This document shows, one piece after another, positions 44,211 through 52,675 of a stretch of DNA of 64,000 bases. This DNA is from an uncultured Clostridia bacterium (GTDB taxonomy: Bacteria; Bacillota; Clostridia; Oscillospirales; Ruminococcaceae). The stretch is taken from positions 124,001 to 188,000 of the forward strand of contig CALWZA010000031.1 in NCBI GenBank assembly GCA_944385905.1, in the 5' to 3' direction. The first letter of the stretch is position 1, and the number at the start of each line of letters is the position of its first letter. The notes under the pieces were generated by a model. That model was not told the origin of the DNA and made no database searches. It saw only the letters and a program-made list of their open reading frames with translations. The position numbers were made by a program, and so were the translations under genes.

Positions 44211-45160
44211 GCGGCACACATAATGACATAAAGCTTTATTTATATGAAATATCACTGTCAGAACCGGAGATTCTCCAAGACTGCGTCAGCTTTTCGTTTG
44301 ACAAAAACAGATATATACCCTACACTTCCTTCAGCGGACGGTTTATTCTTTCAAAGCCGTCTCTCAACGGAGAGGCTTACGGCGTGTCGCTTTTAATTGA
44401 CGGAAAGTATGTACATACAGGCGCGGTAGACAAGCTTAAGGTCAGCACAAAGGACGGAGCGACCTATCTTGACATCACAAGCCGTGGCTATTCGCTTGCG
44501 CTTTCGCTGAACGAACCTCAGCCCGGTATGATATCAAACGTAAACTTAAGCTCTCTTATGGAAATCAACACAGGATGCCCTTTGGTTTCATGCCAGGAGG
44601 GAACACCGTACGCAAACTATATTTATGTTAAGGAACATTCTTCTATTTGGGATGCTATGGTGGCTTACACTCAGAAAATGTACGGAACATACCCTTTTAT
44701 AAGGGACACAAATACCGTCACATGTGCTGTCAACATGTTTTCAAGCTTTTTAATTCCCGATGAAAAAGTAACCGAACGCGGAGAGGGAAGTAATTTTTCA
44801 AGGCTTGTTTCTCATATTCATCAAAAGGACATAAACGGAACATACTACAACCTTGAATATGTCAACTATTTTGCAGAGCCGAGGCTTATTGTCAGACACA
44901 AATACATAGGCTTTGACGACCAGTGGGCTTCAAATATGCAGGCAGGACTTATGCATCGTTCGAATTTTCTGATGAGAGAGGTTAATTACGAATATATAAC
45001 CTATTTCGGATATCAGGGCGAGGACATTTATGATTTGTCCGGAGTGGAGTCGTGGCCTTCAGATTTGAGAACTATTCACCGCATTGTCATAAAAGGCAGC
45101 AGCGGAAAAGGCATTCAAACAACAAGATATTTTTTCACGGACGGATACTGTTCGCATTAA
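44207..45160 (+). CDS. Baseplate hub-like phage protein (XkdQ/gpD type)
   Basis: The 317-residue protein shows the pattern of phage hub proteins: an N-terminal beta-barrel (LYLYEISLSEPEILQDCVSFSF ... FSGRFIL), then VDKLKVSTKDGATYLDITSRGYSLALSLNE and a second barrel domain. In PBSX-like phages XkdQ follows the sheath, tube and tape-measure genes; here it comes straight after the connector and one other gene. It ends the operon at a strong terminator. Assignment is by fold-like pattern and is moderate. Confidence 0.6.
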   Translation: MSGTHNDIKLYLYEISLSEPEILQDCVSFSFDKNRYIPYTSFSGRFILSKPSLNGEAYGVSLLIDGKYVHTGAVDKLKVSTKDGATYLDITSRGYSLALSLNEPQPGMISNVNLSSLMEINTGCPLVSCQEGTPYANYIYVKEHSSIWDAMVAYTQKMYGTYPFIRDTNTVTCAVNMFSSFLIPDEKVTERGEGSNFSRLVSHIHQKDINGTYYNLEYVNYFAEPRLIVRHKYIGFDDQWASNMQAGLMHRSNFLMREVNYEYITYFGYQGEDIYDLSGVESWPSDLRTIHRIVIKGSSGKGIQTTRYFFTDGYCSH

Positions 45161-45164
45161 AAAT

Positions 45165-45202
45165 CAAAAACCCGTATGCGCTTTTTATGCGTACGGGTTT
45201 TT
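45165..45202. terminator. Bidirectional terminator at the end of the phage-like operon
   Basis: AAAACCCGTA-GCG pairs with CGC-TACGGGTTTT around a T-rich loop, with T runs on both sides. It separates the phage-like operon (+) from the ABC permease (-). Confidence 0.85.
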
Positions 45203-45213
45203 ATTTGTATAAA

Positions 45214-46659
45214 TTATTCGTTTTTAATCGCTTCAAGAGCTGAAAGTCTCGTAGCCCGTATTGCCGGATAAAGTCCGGAAAAGACTCCGACCGCGGTTGC
45301 GAGAGCTATAGCCGCAAAGTTAAGCCAAAACGGTATAACCGAAATTGCCGAGGAAGTGGAGTCAATTCCGAGTACTCCCATTCCTCCTTTTGAGGCAAGA
45401 AAATTTACCGCGGCCGATACTCCGTAGCTCAGGCCTACTCCTAAAAGTCCTCCGACAACTCCGATAATTCCCGCTTCGATAAGGAACATTCCTCTGATAT
45501 CAGATAGCTTGCATCCCATAACCTTCATAATGCCTATTTCACGGGTTCTTTCATAGATAGACATTATCATGGTGTTTGTGATACTCAGCGCGGCGACGAA
45601 AAACGCCACAACGCCGATCGCCCCTAGAATTGTTCTCAAAAATTTGGTCTGCTCCTGCATCTGAGTGAGGTACTGCATAGACGAGCTTGTCTGAAATCCG
45701 AGAGCCCTTATATCTTTTTCAAGCTGCTGAACATGGTCCTTGCTGTCGGCAAGAACCGTGAATTGGCTGTAAATGCTTTCTCTTCCGTCACTGTTTTGAC
45801 CGTCTGAGCCTGAAATTCCGCTTCCACCTATTATAACTTCTGTTGTTGCGTAGGAAATGCCGGTTTCAGAGTCAAAGTTATAATAGTCCTGCTGGTTTTT
45901 GTCGAGTTTGTTTCTTAAATCTATAAGCCCTTTTACATCCATATAAATAGTTGTGTCGTAATCTCCGCCCTTCTTTTGAGCAATAATACCTACGCATTTC
46001 ATTTCCGGCGTAAGCTTTTTCGGCTTGGAGGTATCTACAGGACCGTTGCCGTAGTTCCAGTCCCATGTTGCTTTGTATGAGATGGCTTCATCTACAGGAT
46101 TAAAAGGGAGCTCTTCTCCTTCTGCGATTTCTCTCCAGTTATATTCTTCTTTAAAACCTCTGAAGTAGAAAGGAATGTTATATGACATAACAAAGTTGTA
46201 AGTACCTATATCGCTTTCATTGAGCGCACGTCCGTAAAGTATTTCATAACCAAAATCCTCCATATCCGCGGCTGAAATGCCCTGAAAGCTCATGTCGGCA
46301 ATCTGACTGTTGTCTTTTATGAGGTTATAGTACGCTGAAAGAGTTGGAGTTGCGGCTTCAACATGGTCAAGGGCTTTAACCTGTTCAAAGCCGATATCGT
46401 CAAGATAGTTTTTTCCTTCTGTTGAGATTTCCTCGCCGGTCACGCTATCCCAGCCGTAGTTTTCATAGACATATATCTCTCTGACGTTTCCCCATGAGTT
46501 TATCTGATCTTCGTATCCTTTCTGCATACCGAAGCCTATGGAGAGCATTATGACTACCGCGGCTGTACCTATGATAACTCCGAGAACAGTCAGTGCGCTT
46601 CGTGCCTTGCGCCTGAAAAAGTTTCCGAACGCAAAGCTCACAATATCTGTTTTTTTCAT
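45214..46659 (-). CDS. MacB/FtsX-type ABC transporter permease
   Basis: The 481-residue protein starts with a basic segment and a membrane helix (RSALTVLGVIIGTAAVVIMLSIGFGM). A ~270-residue extracytoplasmic MacB-PCD-like domain follows, then three C-terminal helices in FtsX order (ILGAIGVVAFFVAALSITNTMIMSIYERTREIGIMKVMG). Such permeases use ATP hydrolysis to move or release cargo outside the membrane rather than through it. GGAGG precedes the ATG. It is the last gene of a three-gene operon with the surface protein and the ATPase. Confidence 0.88.
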   Translation of the reverse strand: MKKTDIVSFAFGNFFRRKARSALTVLGVIIGTAAVVIMLSIGFGMQKGYEDQINSWGNVREIYVYENYGWDSVTGEEISTEGKNYLDDIGFEQVKALDHVEAATPTLSAYYNLIKDNSQIADMSFQGISAADMEDFGYEILYGRALNESDIGTYNFVMSYNIPFYFRGFKEEYNWREIAEGEELPFNPVDEAISYKATWDWNYGNGPVDTSKPKKLTPEMKCVGIIAQKKGGDYDTTIYMDVKGLIDLRNKLDKNQQDYYNFDSETGISYATTEVIIGGSGISGSDGQNSDGRESIYSQFTVLADSKDHVQQLEKDIRALGFQTSSSMQYLTQMQEQTKFLRTILGAIGVVAFFVAALSITNTMIMSIYERTREIGIMKVMGCKLSDIRGMFLIEAGIIGVVGGLLGVGLSYGVSAAVNFLASKGGMGVLGIDSTSSAISVIPFWLNFAAIALATAVGVFSGLYPAIRATRLSALEAIKNE

Positions 46660-46680
46660 TATCCGTTGCCTCCGTGAGGA

Positions 46681-48786
46681 TTATTCCTCGTCGTCATCGT
46701 CATCGTCTTCAATAACAGCACTCTTTTTCTTTTTAACAACGATAACTGCTATTACAACAATAATTACAACTGCTCCGCCGCCGATTGCGAACCATGCCCA
46801 GATAGGGAAGCCTCCGTTTTCACCGTCAATATCCCCGTCAACCGGTTCCGATGGCATTATAGGCATATCGTCTATACCGGGGTCAACTGTTGTCATTGGC
46901 TCCATAATTGTGACGTCGAAAGGATATTCTACTCTCTGCTCGTTGCCTGACGCGTCTTCAAATTTGAAGACCAAAATTGCCTGCTTTGTCTCGCCGACAG
47001 CGTCGCCGTCAACAGGCGTGATAAATCCGCTGAAGCTGTCATAGCTTGAAGCTGGAAGGGAGCCGACGTAATTTTCCTGCATTGTAAAGTCACCTTCCAT
47101 AGCGATAGAAAGGTTTGTCATTGGGTTTTTGCTCTTATTGTAATATGTAAAGCTGATAGAGCAGCCGTCCCAGCCGTAGCACTCAGTCGGAGGATACCAG
47201 TCTGAAAGCTCGAATTTAATCGGCTGAACAACCGCGAGGTTTATGTCCATTGAGCCCTGTCCCTGCTCATAAGCCCCGCCGTTCGCGTATTCGTATGTAT
47301 ATGAAATTGTGACAGGATATGATTTTGTTCCTGCGGCAGCGTTAGTTTTGAGAACAATTGAGTATTCTGATTCGCTGTTTTTTGCAAGAGACGCTGTATA
47401 GAAAGAGCTCGAACCGGAAACGGGTGAGAATACAACCGAGCTGCCGTTGGTATCGGCCTTCGGGGTTACGTCAACAGTCATGTTTTTAACCTCAACCTGA
47501 GTGCTGGTGTTTTTGAGATAGAAGGTCAGAGTGAACTCATCGCCCGAATTTATGGGTTCTTTGTCAACGCTGTATTTCGACACTATAACTTTCGGAGTGA
47601 GGATTCCCGAGCTTGTTGACGAGCCGTTTTCCGAAACAGATGAAGTGAGGTAGATGTTAAAGTCAGATGTTTTGACCTCGCCGTTTTCCATATATGAAAC
47701 TGTTGCGGTAAGAGTTATCTGTTCTTTAGTGTTTTCAGAAATCTTAATCGGGAAAACTGCCTTGAAATCTTCTCCTGCTTCAACATTGCCTATATTTACA
47801 GTGTCTGTGTATGTGTTGAGTAAGGCGTCTCCGAAGCCTGAAAGCTTAACCGAAACGTCCTTAGCGGTCACCTGCGAGGTGTTTGTAAAACGTGCGGTAA
47901 GGTTTGTTGAAAGGTTAGGCTTGCCTGTTTTTTCCGGGATTGAAGCTGATGTCATTGTAAAGCTTGCGAAGCCGTCGCCGGTATTTCCGTCGGCGCCGAT
48001 GATATTAACATTTATTGTTCTTTCGCAGGAATGTGACTCGCCTTTGGTGTCAGTATACGAAGCCGTAATTTTAAGCGGATATCTTCCTGACTGAAGCGAC
48101 TTGTCCGCATAAACCGAAAGATACTGAGTTCCGATAATCGGGACTTCGGCGTTTACTCCCGAGAGAGAAAAGCCATCGCCCGAAACTGTGATTGTTCCGT
48201 CTGCGTAGTTATAAAAGTTTTGAAAATTTGTAGAATATAAAACAGTAAAAGTGCTTCCCGCTTCAACTTCTTCCGATGAAAGGGAGAAGTTGCTCAAAGT
48301 GAGAACAGGAGCAGCATATTCCGGGTCTGCAGGGGGCTCAGGATCAGTGAGCTCCAAGGTATTTATTGAAATTGTCGTTGAGTTGTTGTATTCAACTGGG
48401 CCCTTGAAATATCTCAGTGTAAGGGTTAGCTCCTTTGTGCCCGAGGCAAAAGTATCCGCAACAAGTGCGATATATCCGGCGTTTTGCTGTGAAGAGATAT
48501 TAATCTGATAAAAAGGGCTGTAATTTTCAAAAACGTGAATTCCGTTTGCCGAAAGTCCGCTGATTTCAAGTATTGCGGCGCTTCCGTCGGCTTTTTCAAG
48601 ATCCGAGACGACATAATTCAGGTTGAAATTTTGTCCCGGGTAGACTGTTTTTGCATAATTTATTTCCTCAAAATAAACGTCGTTTCCGACAGTAACGGTA
48701 GGTTCCTGCTGGGCGGCGAAAGCCGTTAAGCCTATTGATGAAACCGCAATCAGAACGCTCATAAAAATTCCCAAAATCTTTTTCAT
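46681..48786 (-). CDS. Secreted CARDB/COG1361-like membrane-anchored surface protein
   Basis: The 701-residue protein has a signal peptide (cut near AFAAQQ) and at least four Ig/CARDB-like domains. A Pro/Asp/Gly-rich spacer leads to one C-terminal helix (WAWFAIGGGAVVIIVVIAVIVV), a KKKK stop and an acidic tail of six Asp and two Glu. The domains open with patterns such as VYPGQNFNLNYVVS, VEAGSTFTVLYSTNF and INSGDEFTLTFYLKN. It is fixed between ATPase and permease genes of one operon, so it likely works with that transporter, perhaps as an extracellular adaptor. The role is inferred. Confidence 0.75.
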   Translation of the reverse strand: MKKILGIFMSVLIAVSSIGLTAFAAQQEPTVTVGNDVYFEEINYAKTVYPGQNFNLNYVVSDLEKADGSAAILEISGLSANGIHVFENYSPFYQINISSQQNAGYIALVADTFASGTKELTLTLRYFKGPVEYNNSTTISINTLELTDPEPPADPEYAAPVLTLSNFSLSSEEVEAGSTFTVLYSTNFQNFYNYADGTITVSGDGFSLSGVNAEVPIIGTQYLSVYADKSLQSGRYPLKITASYTDTKGESHSCERTINVNIIGADGNTGDGFASFTMTSASIPEKTGKPNLSTNLTARFTNTSQVTAKDVSVKLSGFGDALLNTYTDTVNIGNVEAGEDFKAVFPIKISENTKEQITLTATVSYMENGEVKTSDFNIYLTSSVSENGSSTSSGILTPKVIVSKYSVDKEPINSGDEFTLTFYLKNTSTQVEVKNMTVDVTPKADTNGSSVVFSPVSGSSSFYTASLAKNSESEYSIVLKTNAAAGTKSYPVTISYTYEYANGGAYEQGQGSMDINLAVVQPIKFELSDWYPPTECYGWDGCSISFTYYNKSKNPMTNLSIAMEGDFTMQENYVGSLPASSYDSFSGFITPVDGDAVGETKQAILVFKFEDASGNEQRVEYPFDVTIMEPMTTVDPGIDDMPIMPSEPVDGDIDGENGGFPIWAWFAIGGGAVVIIVVIAVIVVKKKKSAVIEDDDDDDEE

Positions 48787-48822
48787 ATTAATCTTTCCTT
48801 TCTGTCAATGCCAAGATGATAT

Positions 48823-49767
48823 TTATAAACTTAGTCCGTTTTTGTTCTCACTGTCTTTTCGGTTCAAATCAGCTCCCGCAAGAACCTTTTCAAGCTTTTC
48901 TTTATTTATAATCGGCATGTTTTCAAACGACGGCTTGTCTTTAATGATTTCGTCCGTGCGCTCATCCGGCTGCTTTTCATTATCTGGCGGAATATACTGA
49001 CCGTACTGCGCTTCCTGAGCCAGTCTCTTGTCCTTGGCAAGATTTTTAAAGGTGTTGTCAATTTTTCCGTCCTTGATATGAAAAATTCTGTCCGCGTATT
49101 CGGCGATTTCCTCATCGTGGGTTACTACAATTAAGGTCTGATGATTTTTTCTAGCCATATCGACCATCATTTCCATAACTTCAATTGTCGTTTTTGAATC
49201 AAGGTTTCCCGTAGGCTCGTCGGCAAAAACGATTTTCGGTTTCGCGACAAAAGCCCGCGCAATACCGACTCTCTGCTGCTGTCCTCCCGACATCTGTGTG
49301 GGCTTGTGTTTCATTCGTTTTCCGAGTCCGACTTTTTTCAGCATATTTTTAGCCTTTTTAACCCGCAGGCTCTTTTTCATGCCGGAAAAAGCAAGAGGCA
49401 ATCCTACATTATCAATAGCGTTGAGGTTTGGAAGCAGGTTATAGGACTGAAACACAAACCCCATTTCTTTCTGACGAAACAAAGCAAGTTTTCGTTCACT
49501 CATTTTGTCAACCTGATGTCCGTCAATATAAATTTTACCGCGCGTAGGTTTTTCAAGTCCCGCCATCATATTTAATAAGGTTGATTTGCCGGAGCCTGAG
49601 GTTCCGAGAAGGCAGCATATCTCATTCTCGTAAATATCAAGGTTTACGCCGTCCAAAGCGGGGATTTTCTCTTTTCCCAAAACATATACCTTGCTGAGAT
49701 TTCGGATTTTTATAAGAGGAGACAATGGCGGGGATTCGGTAATTTTTTCATTTATATTTTCAGTCAT
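48823..49767 (-). CDS. MacB/LolD-type ABC transporter ATPase
   Basis: About 314 residues. It has Walker A LLGTSGSGKSTLLN, signature QMSGGQQQRVGIARA, Walker B KIVFADEPTGNLDS and the H-loop VVTHDEE. The last ~80 residues after the ATPase core are a polar, charged extension unusual for LolD-type ATPases. The ATG at 49767 has an AAGGAAATGG site. It heads the ATPase-surface protein-permease operon. Confidence 0.92.
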   Translation of the reverse strand: MTENINEKITESPPLSPLIKIRNLSKVYVLGKEKIPALDGVNLDIYENEICCLLGTSGSGKSTLLNMMAGLEKPTRGKIYIDGHQVDKMSERKLALFRQKEMGFVFQSYNLLPNLNAIDNVGLPLAFSGMKKSLRVKKAKNMLKKVGLGKRMKHKPTQMSGGQQQRVGIARAFVAKPKIVFADEPTGNLDSKTTIEVMEMMVDMARKNHQTLIVVTHDEEIAEYADRIFHIKDGKIDNTFKNLAKDKRLAQEAQYGQYIPPDNEKQPDERTDEIIKDKPSFENMPIINKEKLEKVLAGADLNRKDSENKNGLSL

Positions 49768-49801
49768 ATTACCATTTCCTTTTCTGTATATTCTCAATTT
49801 T

Positions 49802-49831
49802 ATTATACACTGCATTTTGAATTCTTTGCAA
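49802..49831 (-). promoter_or_regulatory. Promoter of the ABC operon
   Basis: On the minus strand, TTGCAA (49831-49826), 18 bases, TATAAT (49807-49802). Confidence 0.75.
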
Positions 49832-49842
49832 GCCGAAACGGC

Positions 49843-49864
49843 TAATTGTAATGTAATTGTAATA
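49843..49864. repeat. 11-bp tandem repeat upstream of the ABC operon promoter
   Basis: TAATTGTAATG (49843-49853) followed directly by TAATTGTAATA (49854-49864). It lies 12 bases upstream of the -35. Direct repeats one helical turn apart are typical binding sites of OmpR-family response regulators. Confidence 0.5.
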
Positions 49865-49954
49865 AATCTGTCATTTGTATTCGTTTTGTAACTATAATTG
49901 CCACGTTATAATATAACACAACAATTACAAGGTAAATATTGCACATAAATTAAT

Positions 49955-50815
49955 TTATCTCAATATTTTTTTCATAAATTTTTCTGTAGAAATTCCGCTT
50001 GGTCTGTTAAATCGGCACAGTCCGAGAAGACAGTCGGGATTTCCCTGCTCAATTATGTTGACTTTTTCCCGGCAAGTGAGGGTAGCCTCAAATCCGCAGC
50101 CTTTTAAAATGTCAATGCTTTCGTCGCAGATGAAGCCGTAAGGGTATGTGAAAACCGAGGGCTTTGAGCCTGTTTCCTCAAAAAGCCTGCGCTGAAGTTT
50201 CATAACGTCGGCTATGAGAATATTTTGGTAATCTGAAAAGGATTCGCCGCTTTTAATACAGCATCCCTTCCGCTCTCCGGTGTCGCTGTGAAGACTGTAT
50301 GTGTGGTTTGCGATTTCAATATGTCCGGACTGCTGCATTTGGCGCAGATCGTCCCACGCGAGGCATGAATAATAGGGGCTTTTTTCACCGCTTTGGGAAT
50401 CTCTGTCGCAAAAATCCCCGACGACCGAGATTGTGGCTTTCATATCAAGCCGCTCTAAAATCGGCAGAACATATGTGAGATTGTTGTAAAAGCCGTCGTC
50501 GAGAGTTATAACGACCGGTTTTTCGGGAAGTTCACCGATTCCTTTTACATAGTCTATAAGCTCGCTTACAAAAACCGTTTCATAACCGTTTTCGCGAAGA
50601 TAAACGAGGTCTTTTTCAAAGTCGACGGGAGACAAAACATAGTCGTTTAAACGCTCCTCATCTTTGAGTATTGAGTGATACATTATTATTGGCACGTCGA
50701 TTTTGTTGTCGGCGTAAACAAATACGACTGTTGTAATTAACGCGGCAAGAACAAGCGCGCAGGCAGTTGCCGCCAAAGCTATTGATTTTAATTTAAAGCA
50801 GCGAAAAATTTTCAT
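49955..50815 (-). CDS. Polysaccharide deacetylase (secreted or membrane-anchored)
   Basis: The 286-residue NodB-fold protein has an N-terminal membrane anchor (ALAATACALVLAALITTVVFVYA), IIMYHSIL, the TLDDGFYNN metal/acid motif (Asp-Asp), NHTYSLHS (His-x3-His metal ligands) and TYPYGFICDES. It removes acetyl groups from an envelope polysaccharide or peptidoglycan. An AAAGGA site supports the ATG at 50815. It is divergent from the PHP gene. Confidence 0.85.
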   Translation of the reverse strand: MKIFRCFKLKSIALAATACALVLAALITTVVFVYADNKIDVPIIMYHSILKDEERLNDYVLSPVDFEKDLVYLRENGYETVFVSELIDYVKGIGELPEKPVVITLDDGFYNNLTYVLPILERLDMKATISVVGDFCDRDSQSGEKSPYYSCLAWDDLRQMQQSGHIEIANHTYSLHSDTGERKGCCIKSGESFSDYQNILIADVMKLQRRLFEETGSKPSVFTYPYGFICDESIDILKGCGFEATLTCREKVNIIEQGNPDCLLGLCRFNRPSGISTEKFMKKILR

Positions 50816-50861
50816 GAAATCAAGTCCTTTCGGATAATTATATGAAAACACAACTGAATAC

Positions 50862-50890
50862 TTGCTTTTTTTGAGATAAAATAATATAAT
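50862..50890 (+). promoter_or_regulatory. Promoter of the PHP-GT2-YfhO genes
   Basis: TTGCTT (50862-50867), 17 bases, TATAAT (50885-50890). Confidence 0.7.
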
Positions 50891-50929
50891 AAAACGTGGT
50901 ATATTTTCTTTGATGAAAGGAAAACGTGA

Positions 50930-51667
50930 ATGTATATATATGATACTCATGTTCACACAAGTCAGGCAAGCGACTGCGCTTTGAGCAGCGGAGCACAAAT
51001 GGCTCAAAAGTACAAAGAGCTTGGTTATGACGGTATATTCATTACCGACCATTTTTTTCACGGCAACACCTGCGTCGACCGAAGTCTCCCGTGGGCAGAC
51101 TGGGTCAGGCTGTTTTGTCAGGGATATGAGGACGCGAAGAAACAGGGCGAAAAAATCGGACTTGACGTTTTCTTCGGCTGGGAATACAGCTATCAGGGAA
51201 GCGACCTGTTGACTTACGGATTGGATAAGGAGTGGCTGACTGCTCATCCTGAGGTTGTAAAAGTCGGTATAGCGGAATATTTCAGGCTGATTCATGAAAG
51301 CGGAGGGTTTATTGTTCACGCTCACCCTTTTAGGGAAGCGCCGTATATTCATCACATTCAGCTTTTTCCGAGACAGGTTGACGGAGTTGAGATTATAAAC
51401 GCCAGCCATAAAGATGAAAAGTTTAACGAGAGAGCTGAATTTTACGCAAAAACCTATAATCTTCCTGTTTCGGGCGGCTCCGATTCTCACACGACTTGGT
51501 CGATTGCCGGCGGAGGAATTGAAACCGAGGAGAAAATAACCTCGGCAGACGACTATTTAAGAATAATGAGAGAGGGAAAGCTCAAAGTCAGAAGCAGACG
51601 TGAGGATTTTCTTTGCGATATGCCGAAAGATTTTGACTGGGATAAAATAAAAAGAGCCGCTTTATAA
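50930..51667 (+). CDS. PHP-domain metal-dependent phosphoesterase
   Basis: The 245-residue protein has the PHP metal-binding pattern: DTHVHTSQASDC at the N-terminus, ITDHFFHG, GWEYSY, HAHPFREAP and GGSDSHTTWSI. PHP proteins of this size hydrolyse phosphate esters (for example histidinol phosphate or nucleotides); the substrate here is not evident. It starts a run with the GT2 and YfhO genes (26-base gap). Confidence 0.85.
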   Translation: MYIYDTHVHTSQASDCALSSGAQMAQKYKELGYDGIFITDHFFHGNTCVDRSLPWADWVRLFCQGYEDAKKQGEKIGLDVFFGWEYSYQGSDLLTYGLDKEWLTAHPEVVKVGIAEYFRLIHESGGFIVHAHPFREAPYIHHIQLFPRQVDGVEIINASHKDEKFNERAEFYAKTYNLPVSGGSDSHTTWSIAGGGIETEEKITSADDYLRIMREGKLKVRSRREDFLCDMPKDFDWDKIKRAAL

Positions 51668-51693
51668 TTTAAAAGAAAAAGTGAGGAAACAAA

Positions 51694-52656
51694 ATGCTGC
51701 TGTCGGTTATAATTCCAGCATACAACGAGGAAGGAAACGTCGAGAACACCGCAAGGACTGTCGGAGAGCTTTTAAGCAAAAACTCCATAAGCCATGAGCT
51801 TATCTTTGTAAACGACGGCTCATCGGACAAAACGTGGGAAAAGCTGTTGCGAATGGCTGAAAGCTCAGATAACATAGTCGCGGTCGGGTTTTCGAGAAAT
51901 TTCGGAAAGGAAAGCGCGATTTTCGCGGGACTTAAAGCCGCGAAGGGCGACGCATGCGTGGTTATGGACTGCGATTTGCAGCATCCGCCCGAAACTATAA
52001 TTGAGATGGTAAAAGTATGGCAAAACAACGACGTCGATGTGGTCGAGGGCAAAAAATCGAGCAGAGGAAAGGAAAGCGCCGCATACAAGGTGTTTTCAAA
52101 GCTCTTTTACAAGCTTATAAAAAAAGCTTCGGGAATAGAAATGGAGGACGCGTCGGATTTCAAGCTGCTTGACAGAAAAGCGGTGGACGCGCTTAACGAA
52201 ATGCCCGAAAGGCTGACATTTTTCAGAGCGCTGTCGGGCTGGGTGGGCTTTAAATCAGCAACAGTGTATTTTGACGTTGCTCCGAGAGCCGTCGGAGAGA
52301 GAAAGTGGACAACCTCGAAGCTTATCAAATATGCCGTAAATTCAATTTCCTCGTTTACGTCGGCGCCGCTTCAGATAGTCACGGGGTGCGGAGTTGTATT
52401 TTTTATAGCAGCCGTTATTTTGGCTGTAAATACTCTTATCAATAAAATCACGGGAAAAGCTCTCGGCGGATTTTCAACCGTCATTCTGCTCCAGCTCATT
52501 ATCGGCTCGGTGGTTATGTTCAGCTTAGGAATAATTGGATATTATATTTCAAAAATATATGAAGAAATAAAATGCAGACCGAGATATATTATAGATGAAA
52601 TCGTAAAGAGCAAAAATCTTTCGGACGAAAGCAAGGACAAAAGAAATTCGGAATAA
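51694..52656 (+). CDS. GT2 glycosyltransferase (CsbB/GtrB-like, polyprenyl-phosphate)
   Basis: The 320-residue protein has a GT-A domain (SVIIPAYNEEGNVENT, FVNDGSSDKTW, MDCDLQHPPE, SDFKLLDRKAVDAL) and two C-terminal membrane helices. This is the architecture of CsbB/GtrB enzymes, which place a sugar on undecaprenyl phosphate at the inner face. It lies 19 bases before the YfhO-family gene, so its product probably supplies that enzyme. Confidence 0.88.
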   Translation: MLLSVIIPAYNEEGNVENTARTVGELLSKNSISHELIFVNDGSSDKTWEKLLRMAESSDNIVAVGFSRNFGKESAIFAGLKAAKGDACVVMDCDLQHPPETIIEMVKVWQNNDVDVVEGKKSSRGKESAAYKVFSKLFYKLIKKASGIEMEDASDFKLLDRKAVDALNEMPERLTFFRALSGWVGFKSATVYFDVAPRAVGERKWTTSKLIKYAVNSISSFTSAPLQIVTGCGVVFFIAAVILAVNTLINKITGKALGGFSTVILLQLIIGSVVMFSLGIIGYYISKIYEEIKCRPRYIIDEIVKSKNLSDESKDKRNSE

Positions 52657-52675
52657 GCAGGAAAGGAATTTTCAG

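Noticed and set aside
46681..46712. Short GTC/ATC repeats as a regulatory microsatellite
   Set aside because: They simply encode the Asp/Glu tail of the surface protein.
50816..51490. N-terminal extension of the polysaccharide deacetylase by 225 residues
   Set aside because: It runs antisense through the PHP-domain gene, which has clear motifs and its own promoter; a good ribosome site and a membrane anchor support the ATG at 50815.
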